From positions 56,999 to 120,998 of the forward strand of contig CACDFI010000006.1 of NCBI GenBank assembly GCA_902551985.1: 64,000 bases of DNA, read 5' to 3'. The notes beneath the pieces were generated by a model, which saw nothing but the letters and a program-made list of their open reading frames with translations, ran no database searches and was not told the DNA's origin. A program made the position numbers and the translations under genes. Positions 1 to 11,946 of the stretch are shown one piece after another; positions within the stretch are counted from its first letter, which is position 1; the number at the start of each line of letters is the position of its first letter. Origin of the DNA: an uncultured Pelagibacteraceae bacterium (lineage in GTDB: Bacteria > Pseudomonadota > Alphaproteobacteria > Pelagibacterales > Pelagibacteraceae).

Positions 1-1169
1 AAATGAATTCAAAAGAAGGAGATACTGTTGAAGTCGGTGCAGTGCTAGGTTCAGTTTCTAATGAAAAATCAAATATAGAGAAAAAATTGTCCTCAAAACA
101 AGATATAAAGATAGAAGTTATTCCTGAAGATCGCAAAAAAGATAAAGAGACTAATGTCATAAATCTAGATGTAGAAAAAAAACCTAATCCAAAATCAAAT
201 GAAAATTCTTTAACCAGCAAAGAAGAGCCTCTGGAACTTTTAGACGAGATCAATGAAGAACCTCTTATACTAACTGATGAGGTACAAACAGCTAAACCTA
301 CAAAAATTAATCCTATTGTTCTTTCGCCTGCTGTAAGAAAAATTGCTAGCGAAAATAATATTGATGTAGAAAAGGTTAAAGGTACAGGGAGAGATGGTAG
401 AGTATTAAAAGGTGACCTTTTAAGTTTAATGGGTACCAACCCACAACCTAATCAAAGAAAAATTCAATATGGCGAGGAAGAGAGAATTAAAATGACTAGG
501 TTAAGACAAACAATAGCTAAAAGACTTAAACAAGCCCAAGAAAATGCTGCAATGTTAACAACTTTTAATGAAGTTGATATGTCCGGGATTATTTCGATGA
601 GAAAAAACAACCAAGAGGATTTCAAAAATAGGTATGGCATAAAGTTGGGACTAATGTCTTTCTTTGTAAAAGCGTGTGTTGTTGGGCTAAAATTATTTCC
701 AGCAATAAATGCAGAAATTGAGGGTGAAGATATTATTTATAAGAATTATTATAACATAAGTTTTGCGGTTGGTACTGATAAAGGTCTGGTTGTGCCAGTT
801 TTGAGAAATGCAGATGAAATGTCATTTGCTGATATAGAAAAAGAAATTAAAAGACTATCTGAAAAAGCCAATAGCGGAAATTTATCAATTGATGATCTTC
901 AGGGAGGAACATTTACAATTAGTAATGGAGGAGTTTATGGCTCTATGTTATCAACTCCCATTTTGAATCCGCCTCAATCAGGAGTATTGGGAATGCACAA
1001 TATTGTAGAAAGACCAGTTAACGTTGATGGTGAAATAAAAATTAAACCTATAATGTATTTAGCATTATCTTATGATCACAGAATAATAGACGGAAAAGAA
1101 TCTGTCACTTTTCTAAAAACTGTTAAGGAGAATCTTGAAGATCCAAGGAGATTATTTTTAAATATATAA
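1..1169 (+). CDS. sucB: 2-oxoglutarate dehydrogenase E2 (dihydrolipoyl succinyltransferase), 5' truncated
   Basis: E2 core of the 2-oxoglutarate dehydrogenase complex, which moves succinyl groups from lipoate to CoA in the TCA cycle. The window opens inside the gene: the first visible residues ([11 protein letters not shown]) are the end of a lipoyl domain whose lipoyl-lysine lies upstream. An acidic/Lys-rich linker follows, then an E3-binding domain (about residues 107-143, with the GTGRDGRV signature) and the catalytic domain ending in the DHRIIDG motif. The motifs [11 protein letters not shown] and the ending [11 protein letters not shown] favour SucB over pyruvate dehydrogenase E2. The first ATG at 3 is not the real start. 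The stop overlaps the lpd start as TAATG, and sucA is expected just upstream. Confidence 0.93.
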   Translation, partial: MNSKEGDTVEVGAVLGSVSNEKSNIEKKLSSKQDIKIEVIPEDRKKDKETNVINLDVEKKPNPKSNENSLTSKEEPLELLDEINEEPLILTDEVQTAKPTKINPIVLSPAVRKIASENNIDVEKVKGTGRDGRVLKGDLLSLMGTNPQPNQRKIQYGEEERIKMTRLRQTIAKRLKQAQENAAMLTTFNEVDMSGIISMRKNNQEDFKNRYGIKLGLMSFFVKACVVGLKLFPAINAEIEGEDIIYKNYYNISFAVGTDKGLVVPVLRNADEMSFADIEKEIKRLSEKANSGNLSIDDLQGGTFTISNGGVYGSMLSTPILNPPQSGVLGMHNIVERPVNVDGEIKIKPIMYLALSYDHRIIDGKESVTFLKTVKENLEDPRRLFLNI

Positions 1170-2563
1170 TGAATGATAAATTTGATGTTACAGTAATTGG
1201 TGGTGGTCCTGCGGGATATGTTTGCGCTATAAGATTGGCACAATTAGGATTAAATACTGCGTGCATTGAGTCAAGAGGTTCTTTGGGAGGAACTTGTTTA
1301 AATATCGGATGTATACCATCAAAAAGTTTATTAAATCTTTCTGAGAATTTTCACAAAGCCAAAAATTTTGCAGACATTGGTATTGAGACAGGCGAGGTAA
1401 AATTAAATTTAAAAAAAATGATGGAAAATAAAGAAAAGTCAGTGTCAACATTAACAAAAGGTGTAGAATTTTTGTTTAAAAAAAATAAAGTCACATACAT
1501 TAAGGGGACCGGAACCTTAATAGCTAAAGATGAAATTTTAGTAAAAAATAATGATCAAGAGACAAAGATAAAATCTAGTAAAATAATCATTAGTACTGGC
1601 TCAGCTCCTTTACCTCTTCCTGGAATAGAGTTCGATGAAAAGCAAATATTATCCTCAACAGGAGCATTATCCATTTCTAAGCTTCCAAAAAAAATGATTG
1701 TAGTAGGTGGAGGATATATTGGATTAGAAATGGGATCAGTTTGGTCAAGACTAGGAACCGAAGTACAAGTTGTAGAGTATCTTGACCATATAACCCCCGG
1801 TTTAGATAAAGAAATTTCTAGCGAGTTTATGAAAATTTTAAAAAAACAGAATATTAAATTTGATTTAAATACTAAAGTTGAAAAAATTTCTAAAAGTAGT
1901 GAAGGAGTTATAGTTGATATTTCTAATAATGGAAAAAAAAGCAAACTTGAGGCAGACGTAGTTCTTATTTCTGTTGGTCGAAAACCTTATACTGACAACT
2001 TAAACCTAGATAAAATTGGTATAAGCCTTGATAAAAAAGGGAGAATTAAAGTTGATAAAAATTTTGAGACAAATATAAAAAATATTTATGCAATAGGTGA
2101 TGTAATAGATGGTCCTATGCTTGCTCACAAGGCTGAGGAAGAAGGAATTGCTGTTGCAGAATTGATTGCAGGTCAATCTGGACATGTAAATTATAATTTA
2201 ATACCTGGAGTAATATACACATCTCCAGAAGTTGCTTACGTAGGTGAAAATGAAGAACAACTCAAAGAAAAAAATATTAGCTATAAAATTGGAAAATTTC
2301 CATTCATGGCAAATTCAAGAGCAAAAGCGATAAATGAGCCTGAGGGATTCGTTAAAATATTAGCTGATAGCTCGACAGATCGCGTTTTAGGTGTACATAT
2401 TATTGGTCCACATGCAGGAGAAATGATTGCTGAGATGTCTGTGGCTATGGAATTTGGTGCTAGTTCTGAGGATATTGCAAGAACTTGTCATGCACATCCA
2501 ACTTTTTCAGAGGCAATTAAAGAGGCAGCATTATCTGTAGATAAAAGGCAGATTCACTCTTAA
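1169..2563 (+). CDS. lpdA: Dihydrolipoyl dehydrogenase (E3)
   Basis: FAD-dependent E3 that reoxidises dihydrolipoamide with NAD+. At 464 aa it has the usual length. An N-terminal FAD-binding loop (GGGPAG, residues 11-16) is followed by the redox-active disulfide Cys43/Cys48 in GGTCLNIGC, a second Rossmann loop (VVGGGYIGLE) for NAD, the second FAD motif (AIGDV), and the C-terminal dimer domain with the catalytic His/Glu pair in HPTFSE. It overlaps sucB by one base (TAATG), so it is translationally coupled and probably serves the oxoglutarate complex first. The same E3 may also serve pyruvate dehydrogenase or glycine cleavage, which cannot be decided here. Confidence 0.95.
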   Translation: MNDKFDVTVIGGGPAGYVCAIRLAQLGLNTACIESRGSLGGTCLNIGCIPSKSLLNLSENFHKAKNFADIGIETGEVKLNLKKMMENKEKSVSTLTKGVEFLFKKNKVTYIKGTGTLIAKDEILVKNNDQETKIKSSKIIISTGSAPLPLPGIEFDEKQILSSTGALSISKLPKKMIVVGGGYIGLEMGSVWSRLGTEVQVVEYLDHITPGLDKEISSEFMKILKKQNIKFDLNTKVEKISKSSEGVIVDISNNGKKSKLEADVVLISVGRKPYTDNLNLDKIGISLDKKGRIKVDKNFETNIKNIYAIGDVIDGPMLAHKAEEEGIAVAELIAGQSGHVNYNLIPGVIYTSPEVAYVGENEEQLKEKNISYKIGKFPFMANSRAKAINEPEGFVKILADSSTDRVLGVHIIGPHAGEMIAEMSVAMEFGASSEDIARTCHAHPTFSEAIKEAALSVDKRQIHS

Positions 2564-2583
2564 TATATTTCATAACTTTATTT

Positions 2584-4539
2584 ATGAAATATCCAGTTCT
2601 TTTACCAAATATTTTTGATTACCCATTTACTTATAAAAGTAATTTAAATTTAAAAGTTGGAGAGTATGTTAAGGTTTCGTTTGGTAAATCTAAGATTACA
2701 GGAGTCGTTTGGGATAATTTTGAAAAAAATAATAATAAAAGTTTCAAAATAAAAGAAATTGATAAAAGATTAAATATCAAACCTTTAAAAAAAGAGACAA
2801 TCAAGTTTTTAAGTTGGTTTTCTGAATACAATTTAGTTCCCAAAGGTATGTCTTTAAAATTACATTTATTAAGTGGAGAGGCAATCGAAAATTTTGATGA
2901 CAAAGAATACAATTTTTTTTTAAAAAGAAATGGTTTTAAAGAATTTAAACTATCTAAAGATCAAAATAGAATATTAAATGAATTAAAAAATAAAGATGAT
3001 AAATTTAGGGTTCATTTGTTACAAGGCACGACTGGTTCTGGAAAAACCATTGTGTATTTCAAACACATTCTTGAAATTTTAGAAAAAAATAAGCAAGCCA
3101 TAATACTATTGCCTGAAATTGGATTAACAGCTGAATTTGAGAAAAAATTCAAAGAATTTTTTGGATTTAATCCATCTGTTTGGCATTCTGGCATCAGTCT
3201 AAAAAGAAAAAAAGTAATTTGGAGCGGTCTTTCTTCTGGAAAAATAAAAGTTGTAATTGGAGCTAGATCATCTCTATTTTTACCTTTTAAGAATCTAGGA
3301 TTAATAATTGTTGATGAAGAACATGATCAATCTTTCAAACAAGATGAGGGAATAATTTATAATGCAAGAGATATGGCTATCTCTAGAGCTAAATTTGAGA
3401 ATATTCCTATTAATTTAGTTACTGCTGTTCCGTCAATTGAAACTTATTCAAACCTAAAAAAAAAAAAGTATTCAGGTTCTAGGCTATTAAAAAGATATAA
3501 AGAAGCAAATTTACCCTCTTACGAAATAATAGATCTGAATTTAAATAAGCTTAATAAAAATTCTTGGATATCAAATAAAACTATAGAAAAAGTTAAAGAG
3601 CATTTAATTAAAAAAGATCAAATATTATTTTTTATTAATAGAAGAGGTTTTGCACCATTTGCATTATGCAAGAATTGTTTAAATGTATATTCTTGTCCGT
3701 ATTGTTCGATTAATCTTGTCTTTCATAAAAACAAAAAAAAACTTTTATGTCATTACTGTGGTTTTAAAAGTGATCTTAATAGAGATTGTAAAAAAGGTAA
3801 TGAATGTGATCTAGTTTTTAGTGGAAGTGGTGTTGAAAGAGTTGCTGAGGAAGTAAAATTATTATTTCCTGACAAAAAAATTTCAATATTTTCAAGTGAC
3901 ACAATGAGTAAAAAATCCTCTGTAGAAAAACTAAATCAAATAGTTAGTGGTGAAATTGATATTTTAGTTGGCACTCAATTAATTTCAAAAGGTTTTCATT
4001 TTCCTAAATTGAATTGTATTGTTGTGTTAGATATTGATTTAACATTAAATGGTCACGACTTAAGAGTGGCAGAAAAAAATTTACAACTTTATCATCAACT
4101 TTCAGGAAGAGCTGGCAGAGCAGGCAAACCCGCAACAGTATATTTTCAAACTTTTGGAAAAAATCAAAAAATAATTAGTCAAATTACAGATCCTGATCCA
4201 TTTATATTTTTAGATAATGAACTTAAACTAAGAGAAAATTATAATTTACCCCCTTTTCAAAGATTTGTATCTTTGATTTTGACATCTCCTAAAGAATTAA
4301 AATTAGAACAAGAGTCTAATAATCTTAAGAATTATTTGGTAAATAATCTAGATGATCGAGTTCTTGGACCTGTTAACGCACCAATCTATAAAGTCAGGGG
4401 GAGATATAGAAACCGATTACTTATTAGATCTAATAAAAATAGAAAAATACAAAGAAAACTAAGTCAAATCTTGAATAATTATAAATTACCAAAAGAAATA
4501 AAACTGACGGTTGATGTTGACCCAATATCTTTCAATTAA
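2584..4539 (+). CDS. priA: Primosomal protein N' (PriA replication-restart helicase)
   Basis: Superfamily 2 DNA helicase that reloads the replisome at stalled forks. The N-terminal DNA-binding region is short. Walker A (GTTGSGKT) lies near residue 148 and the DEEH box near 243, followed by a zinc-binding insert of paired cysteines between about 361 and 409 (CKNC, CPYC, CHYC) and helicase motifs V/VI (GTQLISKG, QLSGRAGRAG). At 651 aa it is shorter than the roughly 730 aa of the E. coli protein, with the loss spread over the N-terminal region. Twenty bases separate it from lpd. A priA-atpH adjacency is, to my knowledge, common in alphaproteobacteria. Confidence 0.93.
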   Translation: MKYPVLLPNIFDYPFTYKSNLNLKVGEYVKVSFGKSKITGVVWDNFEKNNNKSFKIKEIDKRLNIKPLKKETIKFLSWFSEYNLVPKGMSLKLHLLSGEAIENFDDKEYNFFLKRNGFKEFKLSKDQNRILNELKNKDDKFRVHLLQGTTGSGKTIVYFKHILEILEKNKQAIILLPEIGLTAEFEKKFKEFFGFNPSVWHSGISLKRKKVIWSGLSSGKIKVVIGARSSLFLPFKNLGLIIVDEEHDQSFKQDEGIIYNARDMAISRAKFENIPINLVTAVPSIETYSNLKKKKYSGSRLLKRYKEANLPSYEIIDLNLNKLNKNSWISNKTIEKVKEHLIKKDQILFFINRRGFAPFALCKNCLNVYSCPYCSINLVFHKNKKKLLCHYCGFKSDLNRDCKKGNECDLVFSGSGVERVAEEVKLLFPDKKISIFSSDTMSKKSSVEKLNQIVSGEIDILVGTQLISKGFHFPKLNCIVVLDIDLTLNGHDLRVAEKNLQLYHQLSGRAGRAGKPATVYFQTFGKNQKIISQITDPDPFIFLDNELKLRENYNLPPFQRFVSLILTSPKELKLEQESNNLKNYLVNNLDDRVLGPVNAPIYKVRGRYRNRLLIRSNKNRKIQRKLSQILNNYKLPKEIKLTVDVDPISFN

Positions 4540-4574
4540 CTTTAAAATTTAACAATATTTGGTCAATCTGATAC

Positions 4575-4603
4575 TTGAAGACAACAGAGTCATGTGCTAG
4601 TTA
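4575..4603 (+). promoter_or_regulatory. Candidate sigma-70 promoter of the atpHAGDC operon
   Basis: In the 98-base gap between priA and atpH there is TTGAAG at 4575-4580 and TAGTTA at 4598-4603 with a 17-base spacer, about 35 bases before the atpH start. The -35 matches the consensus well but the -10 is imperfect. No other structured element or RNA gene is visible in this gap. Confidence 0.4.
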
Positions 4604-4637
4604 CACGAGAAAATCATAGTAATATTAAGAGTTAAAA

Positions 4638-5195
4638 TTGAGTAAAAATAACAGTTTTTCAGTGACAACCGCGAGTAGATACTCGTTAGCACTTTATGAA
4701 CTATCTAATGAAGAGAATTCATTAGAAGAAGTAGAAGGTCACTCTAACCTCTTTTTAAAATTAATTCAGGAAAGCGAAGATTTTAATTCTTTAATAAAAG
4801 ACCCGACAAACTCAGTTCAGGATTTAAATAATGTATTATCAAAAATTGCGGAGATGTATAATTTAAATAAATTACTTATTAAGTTTCTGAGTTTTTTGAT
4901 TTCAAAAAGAAGATTTTTTTTTGTGCAATTAATTCTTCAGGACTTTGTCAATACTTGCTCAAAAAAAAGAGGTGAAGTTAAAGCTGAATTAATATCTTCA
5001 AAAGAATTGTCAAATGATCAAATCGATAAAATTAAAAACGATTTGTCAAAAAATTTTAGTTCAAAAATAAAATTAGACTATAAGTTCGATAAAAGTTTAA
5101 TTGGAGGATTAATAATACAAGTTGGAAGTATTATGGTAGACACCTCTATTAAAAATAAATTACAACAAATTGAAAATAAAATGATAGAGGCATAA
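4638..5195 (+). CDS. atpH: ATP synthase F1 subunit delta
   Basis: Delta subunit linking the F1 head to the peripheral stalk of the H+-ATP synthase. It is 185 aa, the normal size, with the N-terminal helical bundle (SRYSLALYEL) and the conserved C-terminal motif (DKSLIGGLIIQVGS). The start is TTG at 4638. No ATG lies upstream in frame, and the conserved N-terminal alignment begins only about ten residues later, so TTG is the best choice. The stop is immediately followed by the atpA ATG. It opens the F1-only operon; the Fo genes (atpBEF) are not in the window, as is usual in alphaproteobacteria. Confidence 0.93.
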   Translation: MSKNNSFSVTTASRYSLALYELSNEENSLEEVEGHSNLFLKLIQESEDFNSLIKDPTNSVQDLNNVLSKIAEMYNLNKLLIKFLSFLISKRRFFFVQLILQDFVNTCSKKRGEVKAELISSKELSNDQIDKIKNDLSKNFSSKIKLDYKFDKSLIGGLIIQVGSIMVDTSIKNKLQQIENKMIEA

Positions 5196-6731
5196 ATGGA
5201 AATAAATCCGTCAGAAGTAACAAAGATATTAAAAGAGCAAATCAAAAAATTTGGAGATAAGGCTGAAGTAACTGAAGTAGGTCAGGTTTTATCAGTAGGA
5301 GATGGTATTGCTAGAATATATGGTTTAGATAATGTTCAAGCGGGTGAAATGGTAGAATTTTCCGATGGCTCAAAAGGAATGGCATTAAATTTGGAAAGTG
5401 AAAATGTAGGTGTCGTAATTTTTGGTGACGATAAATCAGTAAGAGAAGGTGATACTGTAAAAAGAACAGGTGCGATTGTTGATACTCCAGTTGGTAAGGA
5501 ATTGCTTGGTAGAGTAGTTGATGGTTTAGGAAATCCAATTGATGGGAAGGGTGCACTAGATAAAAGTGTAAAGAGAAGCAGAGTTGAAGTTAAAGCTCCA
5601 GGTATAATTCCACGTAAATCAGTTAGCGAACCAATGCAAACCGGTCTAAAATCAATTGATAGTTTGGTACCAATTGGAAGAGGACAAAGAGAGCTAATTA
5701 TCGGGGATAGACAAACTGGTAAAACAGCAGTTGCCATTGATGCAATTATAAATCAGAAGAAAATTAATGAGTCTGGAGATGAAAAGAAAAAATTATATTG
5801 TATTTACGTAGCAGTTGGTCAAAAAAGATCTACTGTGAGGCAAATAGAAAAAACATTAGAGGAGGCTGGAGCAATGGAATATACAACAATAGTTGCTGCA
5901 ACAGCTTCAGATGCTGCACCATTACAATTTTTAGCACCTTACACTGGATGTGCAATGGGCGAATACTTTAGAGATAATGGTATGCATGCTCTAATAATTT
6001 ATGATGATTTATCAAAACAAGCTGTAGCTTACAGACAAATGTCTCTTTTGTTGAGAAGACCGCCTGGAAGAGAGGCGTATCCAGGTGATGTATTTTACTT
6101 ACACAGCAGATTGCTCGAAAGAGCAGCCAAGTTAAGTGATGAACATGGTGGTGGATCTCTGACCGCTTTACCTATTATTGAAACTCAAGGGGGGGATGTT
6201 TCAGCATTTATACCAACAAATGTAATCTCTATTACTGATGGTCAAATATTTTTAGAAACAGAGCTTTTTAACCAAGGTATTAGACCTGCAATAAATGTTG
6301 GATTATCAGTTTCAAGAGTGGGATCTTCAGCGCAAACTAAAGCGATGAAAAAAGTTTCTGGTTCAATGAAATTAGAACTAGCACAATACAGAGAGATGGC
6401 AGCATTTGCACAATTTGGTTCAGACCTCGATGCATCAACCCAAAAATTACTTAATAGAGGTTCAAAATTAACTGAGCTTCTAAAACAAAATCAGTATTCA
6501 CCAATGACTGTGGCAGAACAAGTAATTTCTATTTTCTGTGGTGTAAAAGGATATCTTGATGATATCGAACAAAAAGATATCTCAAGTTTCGAAAATAAAA
6601 TAATCGAAAAATGTAAAGCTGAAAAACCTGAAATCATCGAAGCTATTACTACATCTGGAAAACTTGATGATGAGCACGAGAAAATTTTAAACGAAATTAT
6701 TCTCCAACTTAAAAAAGATTTTAGCGCTTAA
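5196..6731 (+). CDS. atpA: ATP synthase F1 subunit alpha
   Basis: Non-catalytic nucleotide-binding subunit of the F1 hexamer. It is 511 aa, full length. The N-terminal beta-barrel ([17 protein letters not shown]) is followed by Walker A GDRQTGKT near residue 170, the VGQKRSTV segment, and the signature [14 protein letters not shown] that carries the arginine finger. It starts directly after the atpH stop and is followed by atpG after four bases. Codon use is less extreme in A/T than in its neighbours, as expected for a highly expressed gene. Confidence 0.97.
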   Translation: MEINPSEVTKILKEQIKKFGDKAEVTEVGQVLSVGDGIARIYGLDNVQAGEMVEFSDGSKGMALNLESENVGVVIFGDDKSVREGDTVKRTGAIVDTPVGKELLGRVVDGLGNPIDGKGALDKSVKRSRVEVKAPGIIPRKSVSEPMQTGLKSIDSLVPIGRGQRELIIGDRQTGKTAVAIDAIINQKKINESGDEKKKLYCIYVAVGQKRSTVRQIEKTLEEAGAMEYTTIVAATASDAAPLQFLAPYTGCAMGEYFRDNGMHALIIYDDLSKQAVAYRQMSLLLRRPPGREAYPGDVFYLHSRLLERAAKLSDEHGGGSLTALPIIETQGGDVSAFIPTNVISITDGQIFLETELFNQGIRPAINVGLSVSRVGSSAQTKAMKKVSGSMKLELAQYREMAAFAQFGSDLDASTQKLLNRGSKLTELLKQNQYSPMTVAEQVISIFCGVKGYLDDIEQKDISSFENKIIEKCKAEKPEIIEAITTSGKLDDEHEKILNEIILQLKKDFSA

Positions 6732-6735
6732 AATT

Positions 6736-9031
<2,296 letters not shown>

Positions 9032-9032
<1 letters not shown>

Positions 9033-9424
9033 TGAGCGAAGAGTATTCATTAGAAATAGTAAACCCTGAAAAGTCTTTTTTATTAAAAGATGATGTGACT
9101 GAAGTAGTAGTGCCAGCATATGAAGGTGAGATTGGAATTTTAAAGGACCATATTTCTATCATTTCATTTTTAAAACCAGGGATTATCAAAGTCTTTTCAA
9201 AATCTGGAGAGGATAGCTACTATGTTAATGATGGTATAATTGAGTTTAAAAATAATAACCTCTCTATATTAACTAGTCTTATTTTAAATTTAAAAGATAT
9301 TGACAAAGGAAAAATATCTGAAATTCAGAAATCAGCTGAAGAGGAGCTTGGTAACTCTGAAATTAGTGATCAAGAAAAATATTTATTAGATCAGAAAATT
9401 GAAGTATTAAAGTCAATTAATTAA
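9032..9424 (+). CDS. atpC: ATP synthase F1 subunit epsilon
   Basis: Rotor subunit that couples F1 to the c-ring and can inhibit ATP hydrolysis. It is 130 aa. The N-terminal beta-sandwich is recognisable by VVVPAYEGEIGILKDHISII, and a short helical C-terminus follows. It is last in atpHAGDC and runs 12 bases into the convergent rppH gene, so no separate terminator fits between them. A distinct alphaproteobacterial inhibitor, the zeta subunit, is encoded at 43130. Confidence 0.93.
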
Positions 9425-9892
9425 TATTTTTTTTACTTCCTGCTGAATTTTTTCATATACATGAAGTTTAAACGTCACAACTAATTTAGTAATTTCATCT
9501 ATATCAACCCACTTCCATTCAAGAAACTCTGGGTTTTTAGTTTTAATATTTATTTCATTTTCGTCACCATCGAATCTCATTATATACCATTGCTGTACTT
9601 GTCCTTTGTATTTACCCTTCCAGATTATCCCCAAGAGTTCATCTGGTAAGTGGTATGTCAATAAACTATCTATCTTTTTTATTAAAGTTACTGACTTAAT
9701 ACTAGTTTCTTCATTTAATTCCCTAATTGCGGCCTCATAAGGATCTTCTCCCTTATCAACTCCTCCCTGTGGCATTTGCCAAAAGTTTTTTTTATTATCT
9801 ATTCTTTTTGCCACAAAAACTTTATTTTCTTTATTTAAAACAACTATCCCAACGCCACTTCGGAGTGGCAAATTTTTATATTTATCAATCAT
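9413..9892 (-). CDS. rppH: RNA pyrophosphohydrolase / Nudix hydrolase
   Basis: Nudix enzyme of the RppH/NudH type, which removes pyrophosphate from mRNA 5' ends or hydrolyses dinucleoside polyphosphates. The N-terminus LPLRSGVGIVVLN and KRIDNKKNFWQMPQGGVD are typical of this subfamily. The Nudix box GGVDKGEDPYEAAIRELNEE is complete with the metal-binding glutamates. I chose the ATG at 9892 (159 aa): an open frame extends to 9961 but that would run into ctpA, and the family alignment starts here. One base separates it from ctpA. It is the last gene of the rplU operon. Confidence 0.88.
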   Translation of the reverse strand: MIDKYKNLPLRSGVGIVVLNKENKVFVAKRIDNKKNFWQMPQGGVDKGEDPYEAAIRELNEETSIKSVTLIKKIDSLLTYHLPDELLGIIWKGKYKGQVQQWYIMRFDGDENEINIKTKNPEFLEWKWVDIDEITKLVVTFKLHVYEKIQQEVKKILIN

Positions 9893-9893
9893 T

Positions 9894-11036
9894 TTAACCG
9901 TTAAGAAGTTTAAGAGCGTATTGAAGTTGATTGTCTGTATCCGTATTAAATCTAAAACCATCAGATCCCTCTACAACCTCAATGTCAGGTGACACACCTA
10001 CATCAGATATAGATTTTCCCGAGGGTAAATAATATTTAGAAACTGTTAGTCTAATTGCGCCTTTATTTTTTAAAGGAATGATAGATTGCACAGATCCTTT
10101 GCCATAACTATTTTCTCCAATTATAATTGCTCTTTTGTGATCTTTAAGAGCACCTGCTACTATTTCAGATGCTGAAGCTGAACCATAATTTATTAGAATA
10201 ACAATGGTATCTCCATTTATCAAATCACCTGTTCTAGCAAAAAACTTTCTACTTTCAGATTTTCTCTTACTTTTAGTTGATACTATTTCTCCACTATCAA
10301 TAAAAAAATCTGTGATTTTGATTGCTTGAGAAAGTAATCCACCGGGATTATTTCTTAAATCTAAAATATAATTTCTAATTTTATCATTTTTTTTAAATTC
10401 TTTAATTTTATCTTTAATTTGATCGCCACTATTTTCATTAAATGATGTAAGTCTAAGATATCCAGTTTGATTATCTAAGATTTCAGATTTAACTGATGCT
10501 ACTTTAATTTTTTCTCTTGTTATTTTAAAAACTAATGCTTTTCTTTCTCCTCTTCTACGAACAGTTATTTCTATATCTGTTCCTACAGGTCCTCTCATAA
10601 TATCAACTGCTTCACTTAAAGATTTACCTTGTACTTGAATATCATTAATTTTTACTATGTAATCTCCAGCTTTTACCCCAGCCTCAGCTGCTGGCGAGTC
10701 ATCCATTGGTGTTATAACTTTAATTACTCCAGCCTCCATACTTACTTCAATTCCTAATCCACCAAATTCACCACTAGTTTCTGTTTGCATACTTTCATAT
10801 AATTCTGGAGTCATATATGCAGAGTATGGATCTAGTGACTGCAGCACACCATTGATTGCTGCGTCCATTGCTTCACTTTGATTTACTTCATCAACAAATT
10901 CTTTATTAATTTTATCTAGCACTTCTGAGAAAATATCTATCTTTTTATATACATCGTCTTCAGAAGAATTAACTAAATTAGTTTGAAAAAAAAAAATTAG
11001 TAAAAAAAATGGATATATATATAACTTTCTTTTCAT
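9894..11036 (-). CDS. ctpA: Carboxy-terminal processing protease (S41, PDZ)
   Basis: Periplasmic serine protease of family S41. It has an N-terminal signal peptide or anchor (residues 1-24, hydrophobic with FFLLIFFF), a PDZ domain at about 88-170 (GGLGIEV through GDYIVKIND), and a tail-specific protease domain with the Ser in GSASASEIV and the catalytic Lys about 25 residues later in SYGKGSVQ. At 380 aa it is a compact member. It overlaps rsfS by four bases (ATGA). The start is the only ATG giving a complete signal peptide. Its substrates are unknown. Confidence 0.93.
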   Translation of the reverse strand: MKRKLYIYPFFLLIFFFQTNLVNSSEDDVYKKIDIFSEVLDKINKEFVDEVNQSEAMDAAINGVLQSLDPYSAYMTPELYESMQTETSGEFGGLGIEVSMEAGVIKVITPMDDSPAAEAGVKAGDYIVKINDIQVQGKSLSEAVDIMRGPVGTDIEITVRRRGERKALVFKITREKIKVASVKSEILDNQTGYLRLTSFNENSGDQIKDKIKEFKKNDKIRNYILDLRNNPGGLLSQAIKITDFFIDSGEIVSTKSKRKSESRKFFARTGDLINGDTIVILINYGSASASEIVAGALKDHKRAIIIGENSYGKGSVQSIIPLKNKGAIRLTVSKYYLPSGKSISDVGVSPDIEVVEGSDGFRFNTDTDNQLQYALKLLNG

Positions 11037-11383
11037 ATAATAACTTTTTCTTTAGGTATCAGCTCAGACCATATCTTCTCTAATTCATAAAATTTTCTTT
11101 TTTCAGGATTAAAAATATGAATAATAAGATCTATTCCATCTACTAGTTTCCAATCATTACTTTCTGTTCCTTCAATTTTACAGTTATGAACACCATTCTT
11201 TTTTAAAAATTCATAAACTTGCTCTGACAATGCTTGAATGTGTCTAGAGGAAGTTCCACTAGCAATTATCATTTGATCTGCAATTGACGATTTTCCATCT
11301 AAATCTATTGATACAATATCTAATGCTTTATTTGAGTCTAAAAGATTAATTATATCTTTGTGAAGAGAAGAGATATTATCCAT
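11033..11383 (-). CDS. rsfS: Ribosomal silencing factor RsfS
   Basis: RsfS/YbeB family protein that binds L14 on the 50S subunit and blocks subunit joining under starvation. It is 116 aa and contains DGKSSIADQMIIASGTSSRH and the C-terminal WKLVDGIDLIIHIF signature. It sits between nadD and ctpA, the common alphaproteobacterial order proA-nadD-rsfS. It is coupled to ctpA by an ATGA overlap. Confidence 0.93.
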   Translation of the reverse strand: MDNISSLHKDIINLLDSNKALDIVSIDLDGKSSIADQMIIASGTSSRHIQALSEQVYEFLKKNGVHNCKIEGTESNDWKLVDGIDLIIHIFNPEKRKFYELEKIWSELIPKEKVII

Positions 11384-11400
11384 TAATTGAATTTAGAGTA

Positions 11401-11946
11401 TCAAATTTTTCTTAATTTAGAAGATGAAATATTGACTTTCTTAAATCTAATAAATTCTATGCTTTTGTTGCTATATTTTTTATAGCTTACAGAATTCAAT
11501 GATTTTGCCTTATATTTATCTCTATCAAAAACAAGTATATGGCAAATACTCAAGATTAAGTTTGAATTTTTCCATTTGTGAAAATTAATTAAACTATCAG
11601 CCCCCATAATGAAATAAATTTCAGCATTTTTATTTTTTTTTTTAATATATTTGATTAAGTCAATAGTTCGATTAGATTTAACTATATTTTCAAAATATTT
11701 AACTTTAATAAACAAATTATTTTTGTTTATTTTTTTTGCATATTTTATTCTTTTATCTAAATTTAAATTACTCTTACCTTTAAAAGGATTTTTTTTAGTT
11801 ACAGCCCAAATAACTTTATTTAGACTGAATCTTTTTTTTGCTTCTTTTGAAATACTTATATGTCCCCTGTGAGCTGGATCAAATGTACCACCAAGAATCC
11901 CTATTTTTTTTTTACTTTCTTGTTTGACCAGATCCATATATTTCAT
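11401..11946 (-). CDS. nadD: Nicotinate-nucleotide adenylyltransferase, short C-terminus
   Basis: Adenylates nicotinate mononucleotide in NAD synthesis. The nucleotidyltransferase motif GGTFDPAHRGH lies at about residues 19-29 and the adenylate-binding SSSKLR near the end corresponds to the family ISSTxIR. The protein is 181 aa and stops five residues after the first Ser of that motif, whereas family members normally carry about 20-30 further residues. TGA at 11401 is plain in the sequence and no in-frame continuation exists. The start (ATG 11946 or 11937) lies inside the proA 3' end. Lys/Asn/Ile content is very high. Confidence 0.85.
   Translation of the reverse strand: MKYMDLVKQESKKKIGILGGTFDPAHRGHISISKEAKKRFSLNKVIWAVTKKNPFKGKSNLNLDKRIKYAKKINKNNLFIKVKYFENIVKSNRTIDLIKYIKKKNKNAEIYFIMGADSLINFHKWKNSNLILSICHILVFDRDKYKAKSLNSVSYKKYSNKSIEFIRFKKVNISSSKLRKI

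Noticed and set aside
4540..4637. A tRNA or other RNA gene in the gap before atpH.
   Set aside because: No cloverleaf, no T-loop GTTCRA-type sequence and no strong hairpin; only a promoter-like pair.
5311..5737. Two overlapping minus-strand open frames opposite atpA.
   Set aside because: They lie wholly antisense to a highly conserved gene, have low-complexity His/Leu/Pro/Ser composition and no family motif.
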